A stretch of 49,822 nt of DNA, from contig NZ_RFFJ01000018.1 in the NCBI RefSeq assembly GCF_003696235.1, positions 1 to 49,822 on the forward strand, written 5' to 3'. This document shows, piece after piece, positions 32,878-41,494 of this stretch; position 1 is the first letter of the stretch; each line of letters begins with the position of its first letter. The DNA is from Streptomyces triticirhizae (lineage in GTDB: Bacteria; Actinomycetota; Actinomycetes; Streptomycetales; Streptomycetaceae). The position numbers and the translations under genes were made by a program. The notes under the pieces were generated by a model that was not told the origin of the DNA, made no database searches, and saw only the letters and a list, made by a program, of their open reading frames with translations.

Positions 32878-33876
32878 TCAGTCGAGGACGATCGGGTTGC
32901 TCAGCGCCGCCATCCGCCCGTCGGCGTGGCGCACCTCGACGCGGACGAAGGCGCCCGGGCGGCGCGCGTCGGCAGCCCACTCGACGGCGCCGGAGCCTTC
33001 GGCCGGCAGGGCCGCGTGGTGGACCGGGCCCGCCTCGGTGTGGAGGCCGACGGTGCCCGAGGGCACGCCGTGGACCTCGGCCCGGGCCACGGCGACCCGC
33101 CCCCGCGTCGCCAGCCGCTCCCCCACCCCGGCCTCGGCGTCGCCGGCCCGCGCCGTGAACGTCAGTCCCACGGCGGCCGATTCGGCGATCCAGCAGCGGC
33201 CGGCGCGCAGGCCGGCGAGGACCGCGTCGACGCCCAACTCGTCGGCGTACACGACGGTGGCCGGGGTGCCGAGCTGGCCCCGGAGATGGACGTCGCTGTC
33301 GCCGATCGCCGGCCGCCACCGCCCTCGGGGAACGTCGGCGGCCAGGGCGCGCGCCCAGTCGGCGAGGGCGGCCTCGTTGTCGGCGTTCCACGGCAGGTCG
33401 GAGGCCCACTGCCCGTTCCACACCTCGACGGCGTCGAAGCCCCGGTACGGGTGGCGGAGCGTGCCGGTGGGGTAGGGCGCGTGCGGGTGGGCGGCCACGC
33501 ACAGCCCGCCGGCCTCGTGCACCTCGGCGAGGTGCCGGTCGTGCGCGGCGTCGCCGGCGCCGTACCGCGCGTCGATGGTCTGGTGGGGGCGCAGGCCGAG
33601 CGCGAGCCAGTGCCCGTCGCGGGTGGTGACCTCCTCGCCGAGGATCACCAGCAGGTCGTCGCCGGCGTGCCGGCCCCACGCGCCGTGGGTGGCGGTGGAG
33701 GCGTGCTCGGTGGTGGCGAGGAAGTCGAGGCCCAACCGGCGGGCCTCGGCGGCCAGTTCCCCCAGCGTCAGCTCGCCGCCGTCGGAGTGCGTGGAGTGCA
33801 CATGGCAGTCGCCTCGGTACCAGCCGGGCCCCCGGCCGGCCGCCCGCGGCGGCGGGGTGTCGTCCTGCCCCGTCAT
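32878..33876 (-). CDS. CehA/McbA-family PHP-fold metallohydrolase
   Basis: This 332-residue protein has the PHP-fold metal-binding motifs in order: DCHVHSTHSDGG (H25, H27, D32), FLATTEHAS (E57, H58), VAAHPHAPYP and GDSDVH. CehA/McbA-like members hydrolyse carbamate and phosphoester bonds. No signal peptide is present, unlike several secreted relatives. GGGGGAACC precedes ATG 33876. It lies on the same strand as, and downstream of, the racemase-fold gene, separated by 137 bp that contain a tandem repeat. The substrate is unknown. Confidence 0.86.
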   Translation of the reverse strand: MTGQDDTPPPRAAGRGPGWYRGDCHVHSTHSDGGELTLGELAAEARRLGLDFLATTEHASTATHGAWGRHAGDDLLVILGEEVTTRDGHWLALGLRPHQTIDARYGAGDAAHDRHLAEVHEAGGLCVAAHPHAPYPTGTLRHPYRGFDAVEVWNGQWASDLPWNADNEAALADWARALAADVPRGRWRPAIGDSDVHLRGQLGTPATVVYADELGVDAVLAGLRAGRCWIAESAAVGLTFTARAGDAEAGVGERLATRGRVAVARAEVHGVPSGTVGLHTEAGPVHHAALPAEGSGAVEWAADARRPGAFVRVEVRHADGRMAALSNPIVLD

Positions 33877-33930
33877 GGTTCCCCCGCCCTCTCGCGCGTG
33901 CCTTCGGCCCGCCCTGGAGAACGAGGCGCC

Positions 33931-33978
33931 GCCGGCCTGGGCTCCGCGACTCGCCGGCCTGGGCTCCGCGACTCGCCG
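33931..33978. repeat. 22-bp tandem repeat, two copies plus a partial third
   Basis: Two perfect 22-bp copies (33931-33952 and 33953-33974), beginning gccggcctgggctccg, are followed by the first bases of a third. They sit between the racemase-fold and PHP genes, which are both on the minus strand. No function is apparent. Confidence 0.8.
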
Positions 33979-34013
33979 GCCGGCGTTCCCGGCCATGGCC
34001 GGCGTTCGCTGGT

Positions 34014-35243
34014 TCAGAGGAACGCGTGGCCCTCGCCCCGGTAGGTGGGGGCCTCGGCGACGACGCGCTCGCCGTCCACCAGGTGGAACGTCCGGACGTG
34101 TTCGGCGAGTTCGCCCGCCTTCGCGTGGCGGAACCACACCCGGTCGCCGATCCGCAGCCGGTGGGCGGCGCGGCCGAGCAGCGGGGTCTGCACCTCGCCG
34201 GCGCCCTCCATGCCCCGCAGGCGCAGGCCCGGCGGGAAGACCGGGCGCGGCTGCCGGTCGGCGCCCGGCGGGCCGGAGGCGATCCAGCCGCCGCCGAGCA
34301 CGGTGGCGACGTCGGGCGCCGGGCGGCGCACCACGGGCAGCGCGAAGTAGGCCGCCGGGCGCGGCCGGAAGGACCGGTAGCCGTCGAAGAGGACCGGGCC
34401 GTAGAGCCCGGAGCCGGCGGCTATCTCGGTGACGGCCGGCTCGGCGGCGGTGCGTTCGACGCTGCCGGTGCCGCCGCCGTTGACGAACTCCAGGTCGGCG
34501 ACCTCGCGCACGGCGGCCACCGCCTCGGCCCGGCGTTCGCGCAGTTCGGCGACGGAGGCGCGCTGCGTGGCGCGCACCGCGAGGCCGCGCAGCGGCGCGC
34601 CGGGCGGGGCGTCGCCGACGCCGGCGGTCTGCGACTCGTAGGCCATCAGCCCGACGAGGCGGAACTCCGGTCGGTCGGCCACCGCCCGGGCCAGCGCCAG
34701 CGCGGTGGCCGGGCTGCGGACCGGGGAACGGCGCGCGCCGATGTGCAGGCGGTCGCCGAACAGCCGCAGCGAGGCGTCGAGTTCGAGGCACAGCCGCAGC
34801 GGGCGGGCGGCGGACGGGCGGGCGGCCTCGCGGAGCAGGTCGAGGTGGGCGACGGAGTCCACCATCAGGGTCACCCGCCGGGCCAGCCGCTCGTCGTCGG
34901 CCAGGCGCCGCAGGGCGGCCCGGTCGGCGGTGGGGTAGCCGACGACCACGTCCTCGATGTCGTCGGAGGCGAGCCACAGCGCCTCGGGCAGGGTGTAGGC
35001 GAGGACGCCGGCGAAGCCGCGCCGGGCCAGGACCCGCCGGGTGAGGGCGCGGCAGCGCAGCGACTTGCTCGCCACCCGCAGCGGCTTGCCGAGCGCCCGG
35101 CGGGCGAGGTCGGCGGCGTTGGCGTCGTAGGCGGCCAGGTCGACCACGGCGAACGGGGGGTCGAGCGCGGCGGTGGCCCGTTCCAGCCGTGCGTGGGTCT
35201 CGTCGTCGGCGGCGCGCTGCGCCATAGTGACGGGTGCGCCCAC
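34014..35243 (-). CDS. Alanine racemase-fold PLP enzyme (D-threonine aldolase/amino acid deaminase-like)
   Basis: This 409-residue protein has a fold-type III PLP barrel, with the PLP-binding Lys in LRVASKSLRC (about 60), VGYPTADR and FVNGGGTGSVE. Its C-terminal beta domain ends FRHAKAGELAEH then PTYRGEGHAFL. This combination is that of the amino acid deaminase/aldolase group related to D-threonine aldolase; whether the metal-binding HxD of true D-threonine aldolases is present is not clear. GTG 35243 has AGGGGG about six bases upstream, whereas ATG 35225 has no Shine-Dalgarno. It is divergent from a sugar-lactone oxidase gene, 173 bp away. Confidence 0.83.
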   Translation of the reverse strand: MGAPVTMAQRAADDETHARLERATAALDPPFAVVDLAAYDANAADLARRALGKPLRVASKSLRCRALTRRVLARRGFAGVLAYTLPEALWLASDDIEDVVVGYPTADRAALRRLADDERLARRVTLMVDSVAHLDLLREAARPSAARPLRLCLELDASLRLFGDRLHIGARRSPVRSPATALALARAVADRPEFRLVGLMAYESQTAGVGDAPPGAPLRGLAVRATQRASVAELRERRAEAVAAVREVADLEFVNGGGTGSVERTAAEPAVTEIAAGSGLYGPVLFDGYRSFRPRPAAYFALPVVRRPAPDVATVLGGGWIASGPPGADRQPRPVFPPGLRLRGMEGAGEVQTPLLGRAAHRLRIGDRVWFRHAKAGELAEHVRTFHLVDGERVVAEAPTYRGEGHAFL

Positions 35244-35349
35244 GGTGACCCCCTGGTGCGTCGGTCCGCCGGCGCCGCCGGCCGGGTGCCGACCACCGTA
35301 ACGGGGCCGCCGCCCGGCGCAAGCCCCCGCGCGGCGGCGCGAGAACGAC

Positions 35350-35382
35350 GGGGACGGCGCGGGGACGGCGCGGGGACGGCGT
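35350..35382. repeat. 11-bp tandem repeat in the divergent promoter region
   Basis: Three copies of ggggacggcgc (the last base of the third differs) lie at exactly 11-bp period, about one helical turn, followed by a degenerate fourth. They are 35 bp before the lactone-oxidase start. The periodic placement would present the same face of the helix, but no binding protein is suggested by the sequence. Confidence 0.75.
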
Positions 35383-35416
35383 GGGGGCGAAGGGACGGCG
35401 CGAGGGAGGGGACGCG

Positions 35417-36733
35417 ATGACCGCGTGGCGGAACTGGGCGGGGACGGCGAGCGCGCGCCCGGCGCGGGTGGAACGGCCGGCCAGCGTCGAGGAGTTGGCG
35501 GCGTCGGTCAGGCGGGCCGCTGGCGAGGGGCTGCGGGTGAAGGCGGTGGGCAGCGGCCACTCGTTCACCGGGATAGCGGTCACCGACGGGGTGCTGCTGC
35601 GGATGGACGCCCTGGACGCGCCGATCCGGGTGGACGCCCGCTCGGGCCTGGTCACCGTCGAGGCGGGCGTTCCCCTGCACCGGCTGAACGCCGTGCTGGC
35701 GGCGCACGGCCTGGCCATGACCAACCTGGGCGACATCGACCGGCAGACCCTCTCCGGCGCGATCTCGACGGGGACGCACGGCACGGGCGCCCGCTCGGGG
35801 AGCCTGGCCGCGCAGGTGCGGGCGCTCGAACTGGTGCTGGCGGACGGCTCGTCGCTGCGGTGCTCGGCGGAGACGGAGCCTGAGGTGTTCGCGGCCGCCC
35901 GCGTCGGCCTGGGCGCGCTGGGGATCGTCGCGAGCGTCACCCTCCGGTGCGAGCCGGCGTTCGTGCTGCGGGCCGAGGAGGGGCCGATGCCGTTGGCCGA
36001 CGTCCTCGGCGGGCTGGACGAACTGCTCGCGGCCAACGAGCACTTCGAGTTCTACTGGTTCCCGCACACCGACCGCACCCTCACCAAGCGGAACAACCGG
36101 CTGCCGCCGGGCGAGCGGCCGCGCCCGCTGGGCCGGGCGCGGGCCTGGTGGGAGGACGAGTTCCTGTCCAACACCGCGTTCGAGGCGGTGTGTCGGCTCG
36201 GCACGGCGGTGCCCCGGGCGGTTCCCCGGCTGAACGCGCTCGCCGGCCGGGCGCTGTCGGCGCGCGCCTATGACGCGGCCTCGCACCGGGTGTTCGTCTC
36301 CCCGCGCCGGGTCGTCTTCCGCGAGATGGAGTACGCGGTGCCCCGCGAGGCGGTGACGGAGGTGGTGTCGGCGGTCCGCCGCTGGGTCGCGCGGAGCGGC
36401 GAGCCGGTCGCGTTCCCGGTGGAGGTGCGCTTCGCCCCGGCCGACGACGTGTGGCTGTCCACCGCCCACGGCCGGGACACCGCGTATGTGGCCGTGCACC
36501 AGTACCACCGGCTGCCGTACGAGCGGTACTTCCGGGCCGTCGCCGAGATCGCGGACGCGGCCGGCGGCCGGCCGCACTGGGGCAAGCTGCACTGGCTGGA
36601 CGCGGCGGCGCTGCGCGGGCGCTACCCGCGCTTCGACGACTTCCTGGCGGTCCGCGACCGCCTCGACCCGGGCGGCGTCTTCGCCAACCCGTATCTCGAC
36701 CGCGTCATCGGCCGGGCGCCGGGCCGGAGTTGA
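35417..36733 (+). CDS. FAD-linked sugar-lactone/alditol oxidase (D-arabinono-1,4-lactone oxidase family)
   Basis: This 438-residue VAO-type flavoprotein has an N-terminal FAD domain with VKAVGSGHSFTGIAVTDG, whose His corresponds to the FAD-linking position in related oxidases. GDIDRQTLSGAISTGTHGTG follows, and the C-terminal ALO domain ends HWGKLHWLDAAAL. Relatives oxidise alditols or aldonolactones with O2, releasing H2O2. GGAGGGG lies six bases before ATG 35417. It is divergent from the racemase-fold gene, a neighbourhood I believe recurs in Streptomyces. The next operon, a sugar transporter, ends 49 bp away on the opposite strand. Confidence 0.87.
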   Translation: MTAWRNWAGTASARPARVERPASVEELAASVRRAAGEGLRVKAVGSGHSFTGIAVTDGVLLRMDALDAPIRVDARSGLVTVEAGVPLHRLNAVLAAHGLAMTNLGDIDRQTLSGAISTGTHGTGARSGSLAAQVRALELVLADGSSLRCSAETEPEVFAAARVGLGALGIVASVTLRCEPAFVLRAEEGPMPLADVLGGLDELLAANEHFEFYWFPHTDRTLTKRNNRLPPGERPRPLGRARAWWEDEFLSNTAFEAVCRLGTAVPRAVPRLNALAGRALSARAYDAASHRVFVSPRRVVFREMEYAVPREAVTEVVSAVRRWVARSGEPVAFPVEVRFAPADDVWLSTAHGRDTAYVAVHQYHRLPYERYFRAVAEIADAAGGRPHWGKLHWLDAAALRGRYPRFDDFLAVRDRLDPGGVFANPYLDRVIGRAPGRS

Positions 36734-36781
36734 CCGCGGGTCCGAACGGGGCCGGTCCGGGTCCGGACGGGGCCGGAGGCG

Positions 36782-37654
36782 TCATCCCTTGAGGCCACCG
36801 CTGATCATGTCCAGCCGCCAGAACCGCTGGAGGAAGAGCAGCAGGCAGATCAGGGGGACCACGGAGACGGCGGTGCCGACGATGGCGATGCCGTAGAGCG
36901 CGGGCTCGCCGGAGCCCTTGGCCAGCAGCGTGTAGAGCCCGAGGTTGATCGGGTATCTGTCCTCGTCGGAGAGCATGATGAACGGCAGCAGGAAGTTGTT
37001 CCAGCTGCCGACGAACTGGAGCATGAAGATGGTGACCATGCCCGGGAACATCATGGGCAGCCCGATGGAGGTCAGGACGCGGTACTCGCTGGCCCCGTCC
37101 AGCCGCGCGGACTCGATGGTCGAGTCGGGCACGGAGGCGTCGGCGTAGACCCGGGCGAGGTAGATCCCGAACGGCGAGATCAGCCCGGGCAGCAGGACGG
37201 ACCAGTAGCTGCCGACCAGGTCGGTCTTGGTCATGATGAGGTACTGCGGGATGGCCAGCGTCATCCCGGGCAGCAGGACGCCGGCGAGGACGGCGTAGAA
37301 CAGCCCGGTGCGGCCGGGGAACTCGTACTTGGCGAAGGCGTAGCCGGCCATGGTGGAGATCACGGTGCACAGCAGGGCCCCGAGCCCCGCGTAGAGCAGG
37401 CTGTTGGCGGCCCAGCGGACGAACTGGCCGTCGCCGTAGGCGAAGAGGTCGCCGAGGTTGTCGAACAGGCCGCTGCCGGGCCGGAAGGTGAACGTGGAGA
37501 AGAGTTCCGCGTTGGACTTGGTGGCCGCGACGACGATCCAGGCGACCGGGACGAGGGCGTAGAACGCGCCGATCAACAGGACCACGGTGGGCAGGAGTCG
37601 GGCCCGCTGGTGCGGCAGGAGCCTGGGGCGGCGTGGCGTGGTGGCCCCGCTCAT
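36782..37654 (-). CDS. Sugar ABC transporter permease, MalG-like
   Basis: This 290-residue permease has six membrane helices and the conserved cytoplasmic loop STIESARLDGASEYRVLTSI that docks the ATPase. It starts at ATG 37654, overlapping the stop of the other permease as ATGA. No ATPase gene is in the operon; in Streptomyces many sugar importers share a single MsiK-type ATPase encoded elsewhere, which probably applies here. Confidence 0.92.
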   Translation of the reverse strand: MSGATTPRRPRLLPHQRARLLPTVVLLIGAFYALVPVAWIVVAATKSNAELFSTFTFRPGSGLFDNLGDLFAYGDGQFVRWAANSLLYAGLGALLCTVISTMAGYAFAKYEFPGRTGLFYAVLAGVLLPGMTLAIPQYLIMTKTDLVGSYWSVLLPGLISPFGIYLARVYADASVPDSTIESARLDGASEYRVLTSIGLPMMFPGMVTIFMLQFVGSWNNFLLPFIMLSDEDRYPINLGLYTLLAKGSGEPALYGIAIVGTAVSVVPLICLLLFLQRFWRLDMISGGLKG

Positions 37655-38598
37655 CGGACACCTCCGAAGGCCCGCCGCTGGGTGACCCTCAGCAGCGCCA
37701 GCGAGACGAGCAGGGTGCCCACGGCCAGGATCACCGAGCCGGCCGCCGCGAGCGGCAGGTCGTCGCGGACGAAGCCGTCCCGGTAGATCCGCATGAGCGG
37801 GACCCAGGTCTGGGAGATCTCGGACGTCATGGGGCTGAGCATGGTGGGCTCTCCATAGACCTGGATGGTGCCGATGAGGGCGAACAGCCCGGTGATCACC
37901 AGGGCGGGGGCGACCAGCGGGATCTTGATCCGCCAGGCGATCCGCCACTCGCCGCAGCCGTCGATGCGGGCCGCGTCGTACAGCTCGCCGGGGATGCCGC
38001 GCAGGGAGGTGTAGATGATGATCATGTTGAAGCCGACGCCGCCCCAGACGGCGATGTTGGCCAGCGAGGGATAGATGGCCCCGCCGTCCAGGAACGGGAT
38101 GCCGCCCAGCCCGAGTCGCTCGGTGAGATGGCTGAACGGGCTGGTGGACGGCAGGTACATGAAGCCCCACATCAGTGAGGCGACGACGCCCGGCACCGCG
38201 TAGGGGAGGAAGATCGCGACGCGGGAGAAGCGGCGGGCCCGGGAGCTGGCGTTGTCGAGGAGCAGCGCGAACAGCAGCGCCAGGCCCAGGGTGAGGGGGA
38301 CGGCGATCAGCCCGTAGAGGGCCAGGCGCCCGAAGCCGGCCCGGAAGTCGGCGTCGCCGAGTACCTGGGTGTAGTTGGCCAGGCCGACGAAGACCTCGTC
38401 GCGGATGCCGAAGACGCCCTCGTCCACGATGCGCAGGCCCTGGGTGCTCAGGAAGAGGGCGTAGCCGATGGGTATGAGCACGAAGGCGGCGAAGAGCGCC
38501 AGGGCCGGCGCCAGGAGGACGAACGGCGCGCGGGTGGCCCGCCGGCGCGGGGCGCGGGGCGGTGGGGCGGGGTCGGCGGCGGGGGTGGTGGAGGTCAT
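37651..38598 (-). CDS. Sugar ABC transporter permease, MalF-like
   Basis: This 315-residue permease has about six membrane helices, with a loop between the first ones, and the ATPase-docking loop ELYDAARIDGCGEWRIAWRI. It forms the pore with the MalG-like protein, to which it is coupled by the ATGA overlap. ATG 38598 is 107 bp after the binding-protein gene; the gap contains a tandem duplication of that gene's 3' end (38681-38726). Confidence 0.92.
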   Translation of the reverse strand: MTSTTPAADPAPPPRAPRRRATRAPFVLLAPALALFAAFVLIPIGYALFLSTQGLRIVDEGVFGIRDEVFVGLANYTQVLGDADFRAGFGRLALYGLIAVPLTLGLALLFALLLDNASSRARRFSRVAIFLPYAVPGVVASLMWGFMYLPSTSPFSHLTERLGLGGIPFLDGGAIYPSLANIAVWGGVGFNMIIIYTSLRGIPGELYDAARIDGCGEWRIAWRIKIPLVAPALVITGLFALIGTIQVYGEPTMLSPMTSEISQTWVPLMRIYRDGFVRDDLPLAAAGSVILAVGTLLVSLALLRVTQRRAFGGVR

Positions 38599-38680
38599 GG
38601 GAGCCCTGTCCGTTGCGGGGTGACCGGGTGCGGTCGGTGGCGGAAGCCGGGTGGCGACGGGACGTCGGTCGGTGACGGCG

Positions 38681-38726
38681 GATCAGCCGGTGACGTCGAA
38701 GCGGATCAGTCGGTGACGTCGAAGCC
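38681..38726. repeat. 23-bp tandem duplication across the binding-protein gene stop codon
   Basis: Positions 38681-38703 and 38704-38726 are the same 23 bases apart from two substitutions (core cggtgacgtcgaagc). The second copy covers the stop codon and last codons of the binding-protein gene (ending GFDVTD), so the 3' end has been duplicated into the intergenic space without altering the frame. Confidence 0.85.
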
Positions 38727-39998
38727 GACGCGCGTCATGTCGTCGAGCACCGTGCGGTGGACGTCGCGCAGCGCGTCCGGGAGCGGCGTTCCGTCGCGGA
38801 CGGCGGCGGAGACCGCGTCGTTGTAGGCGTCGGCCGCCGTGCTGACGTTGGGGCCCCAGGAGATGGAGGGCACCGTGTGGTCGGCGGCGAAGGCGGCCAC
38901 CTCCCAGTAGTCGGCCTGCTCGCCGGTGAGCGGGGGCGGCGGGCTGTGGGCGGCGGTCTCCTGCCCGCTGCGGCAGGCGGGGTACTGGCCGGAGGCGATC
39001 TGGAGTTCGACGGCCTCCGGTGCCGTGTTCATCCACATCGCGAACTCGGCGGCCTCGCGCGGGTGTTCGGAGTTCTTCGTCACGGTCAGGGCGGTGCCGC
39101 CCTGCAACGCGACCTCGGGCCCCTCGCCCTCCCAGTGCGGCAGCGGGGCGATGGCCCAGTCCCCGGCCTGTCCCTCGGCGATGCCGTGGATCACGCCGGG
39201 CGCCCACAGCGCGGAGGGCCAGGTGAGCACCTCGCCCCGGTTGAGGCGGGCGTTCCACTCGGGGGTGAGCAGGGGCTCGGGCCGCACCAGGTCCCGGTCG
39301 ATCAGGTCCTGCCAGTAGGCGGCCACCCGCAGGGTCGGCCCGTCGTCGATGCCCACCGTCCACCGTCGGTCCTCGACCGACCACCAGGCGGCGCCAGCCT
39401 GTTGGGCGAGTCCGGCGAAGTTGCCGAACTCGGCGGGCGCGAACGTGGCCAGGTGGCTGTCCGGGTCGCGCTCCCGCACCTGCTCGGCGACCTCGGCGAA
39501 CTCCTCCCAGGTCGCGGGCACCGCGAGGCCCAACTCCTCGAAGCGGGCCCGGTGGTAGAGGAGGACCATCGGGCCGATGTCCTGCGGGACGCCGTACACC
39601 TCGCCCTCGAACCGGGTCATCCGCCAGATCTCCGGGGAGAACGCGTCGGTCACCTCCGCCGTGTAGGGCGCGATGTCCCTCAGCACGTCGGAGACCACCA
39701 TCGCCGGGACCGTCGGGTACTCCACGCACGCGATGTCGGGCGCGTTCCCGGCGCGGCTGGCGGTCAGCAGCTTGGTCGCGGTGTCGGTGCCGCCGCCGGC
39801 GTCGGTGTGCCGCACCCGGATGCCCGGGTGCGCGGCGTTGAACGCCGCCACCTTCTCGGCCTGTCCCTGGCTCCAGCACCAGTAGTCCAGGGTCACCACG
39901 TCGTCCCCGGCCGGTCCCCCGAAGCAGCCGGCCAGGAGCAGTGCCGCCCCGACCAGCGCGGCGGGCAGCCGCCGACGGGTGCGCTGTCGATCAGCCAT
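38706..39998 (-). CDS. Sugar-binding lipoprotein (SBP family 1)
   Basis: This 430-residue extracellular solute-binding protein has an Arg-rich N-terminus and lipobox LLAGC near residue 24, so it is lipid-anchored outside the membrane. The family 1 pattern is clear (TLDYWCWSQGQAEKVAAFNA, PDIACVEYPTVP, EFAMWMNTAPEAVELQ). GAGAGGG precedes ATG 39998. It heads the operon with both permeases. The divergent ROK regulator and the operator-like element at 40216-40230 suggest sugar-dependent control. The sugar cannot be named from sequence; the neighbours make a plant-derived oligosaccharide plausible. Confidence 0.9.
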   Translation of the reverse strand: MADRQRTRRRLPAALVGAALLLAGCFGGPAGDDVVTLDYWCWSQGQAEKVAAFNAAHPGIRVRHTDAGGGTDTATKLLTASRAGNAPDIACVEYPTVPAMVVSDVLRDIAPYTAEVTDAFSPEIWRMTRFEGEVYGVPQDIGPMVLLYHRARFEELGLAVPATWEEFAEVAEQVRERDPDSHLATFAPAEFGNFAGLAQQAGAAWWSVEDRRWTVGIDDGPTLRVAAYWQDLIDRDLVRPEPLLTPEWNARLNRGEVLTWPSALWAPGVIHGIAEGQAGDWAIAPLPHWEGEGPEVALQGGTALTVTKNSEHPREAAEFAMWMNTAPEAVELQIASGQYPACRSGQETAAHSPPPPLTGEQADYWEVAAFAADHTVPSISWGPNVSTAADAYNDAVSAAVRDGTPLPDALRDVHRTVLDDMTRVGFDVTD

Positions 39999-40121
39999 GG
40001 CCCTCTCTTCCCGCGTTCGGTGGAGCGTGCCCACGCGGAGGAACGACCGCGCGCGGCCGTGTCGCCGGTGACACACAGGCGCGAACGACCGCCCCTGGCG
40101 GGTCAGTTGCTTTCGTGCCGG

Positions 40122-40127
40122 AGTCAA
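40122..40127 (-). promoter_or_regulatory. Candidate -35 element for the sugar transporter operon
   Basis: On the minus strand this reads TTGACT within GGTTGACTCC, a strong -35 match. The corresponding -10 region is poorly conserved. GTGTC (40059-40063) and GACAC (40070-40074), an inverted repeat with 6-bp spacing, lie downstream in the leader and may be a second regulatory site. Confidence 0.45.
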
Positions 40128-40215
40128 CCTAGGGCACCGGGCCGAGCCTGTCACGCCCTCTGCCGCAGGAGAAAAAGGAACATACCCAGCCCAAGACGCC
40201 CAGCGCAGCGGAAAG

Positions 40216-40230
40216 TTGGTTGCACACCAA
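40216..40230. promoter_or_regulatory. Candidate ROK operator
   Basis: TTGGT-N5-ACCAA (TTGGT 40216-40220, ACCAA 40226-40230) is a perfect inverted repeat with a 5-bp centre, in an AT-richer patch. It is 44 bp upstream of the ROK start codon and about 90 bp from the -35 of the divergent transporter operon, placed where one dimer could control both. Confidence 0.5.
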
Positions 40231-40273
40231 AAGCAAGGGGTCGGATTGGCGTCCGGTCCTCTATGCTGCCGGG

Positions 40274-41470
40274 ATGTCCGCAGCCCGCCAGGCCAGCCCG
40301 CGACCTGACCTCGACCTCTGGGGCACCGTCACCCCCGCCGCCCGGCCCGTGGTGCGCGAGCTGGTGGTCAACGGGCCGCAGACCCGCACCCATCTGGCGC
40401 GCGCCCTCGGCCTGTCCGGCGGCAGCCTCACCCGGCTGACCAAGCCCCTGGTCGAGGCCGGGCTGGTGGCGGAGCGGAACGTCGCGCACGACCCGGACAA
40501 CGGTCGGCCGACCCGACCGCTGGACATCGCGGGCGAGGGCCACCGGTTTCTCGGCGTCAAGCTCACCGCCGACCACCTGTACGGCGTCGTGACCGACCTG
40601 CGGGCCCGGGTGCTCGCGGAGCACGACGAGCCGCTGGGCGAGCGGGACCCCGAGGCCGTGGCCGCGCTCGCCCGCGACCTGCTGGAGCGGCTGCGGGCTG
40701 ACGACGTCCGGCCCCAGGCCGTCGGCCTCGGCCTGGGCGGCCATCCCCGGCCGGGCGACGGGTCCGGCGCGCACGGGCCCGGGGGCGAGGTGTGGGACGC
40801 CCCGTTCCTCGGCTGGCGCGGCGTCCCCGTGACGCGCGTCGTCCAGCGGGCCACCGGGCTGCCGACCGTGGTCAGCAACGACGTCGCGGCGCTGGCCAGG
40901 TCCCACCACTGGTTCGGCGCGGGACGCGGTCACCACGACTTCGCGCTGGTCACCGTCGGCGCCGGCATCGGCTACGCCCTCGTTCTCGACGGACACACGC
41001 ACCCGCTGTCCGCCGTGGACCTCGGGGAGTTCAGCCACCATGTCCTCGACCCCGGCGGGCCGTTGTGCCCCGACGGGCACCGGGGCTGCGTCGCGGCCTA
41101 CCTCTCCACCCCCTCGGTGCTGGCCACGGCGGCCCAGGGGCTGCGCCGGCGGGTCACCCTCGGCGAGGTCGCCGCGTTGGCGCGGGACGGCGACCCGCTC
41201 TGCGCGGGCGTGGCCCGCCTGGCCGGCTGGGCGCTGGGCGCGGTCGCCGGCAGCATCGCCAACCTCACCGGGGTGAAGACCGTGATCGCCGCGGGCGAGG
41301 GCGTCGAACTGGTCGGCGCCGCCCGGCAGGAGGTGGCACGCGGCATCCGCGAGCGCCGGCACCGCGACCACGGGGCGCTCGAAGTGTCCCTCCAGCCCGA
41401 CACGTTCACCGAGTGGGCGCGGGGCGCGGCGGTGGCGGCGATCCGGGCGTTCGTGGTCAGGGCGCCCTGA
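40274..41470 (+). CDS. ROK-family transcriptional regulator
   Basis: This 398-residue protein has an N-terminal winged helix (HLARALGLSGGSLTRLTKPLVE). A sugar-kinase-like ROK domain follows, with GVKLTADHLYGVV, the ATP/sugar-binding part VTVGAGIGYALVLDG, and the zinc-type cluster region CPDGHRGCVAAYLS, which looks intact apart from replacement of one usual Cys by His. TATGCT (40262-40267) ends six bases before ATG 40274 and no Shine-Dalgarno is present, so the mRNA is probably leaderless. It is divergent from the sugar transporter operon and likely represses it in the absence of substrate. Confidence 0.9.
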   Translation: MSAARQASPRPDLDLWGTVTPAARPVVRELVVNGPQTRTHLARALGLSGGSLTRLTKPLVEAGLVAERNVAHDPDNGRPTRPLDIAGEGHRFLGVKLTADHLYGVVTDLRARVLAEHDEPLGERDPEAVAALARDLLERLRADDVRPQAVGLGLGGHPRPGDGSGAHGPGGEVWDAPFLGWRGVPVTRVVQRATGLPTVVSNDVAALARSHHWFGAGRGHHDFALVTVGAGIGYALVLDGHTHPLSAVDLGEFSHHVLDPGGPLCPDGHRGCVAAYLSTPSVLATAAQGLRRRVTLGEVAALARDGDPLCAGVARLAGWALGAVAGSIANLTGVKTVIAAGEGVELVGAARQEVARGIRERRHRDHGALEVSLQPDTFTEWARGAAVAAIRAFVVRAP

Positions 41471-41494
41471 TCGCTGGGGCGGGCGTTGGGCGGC

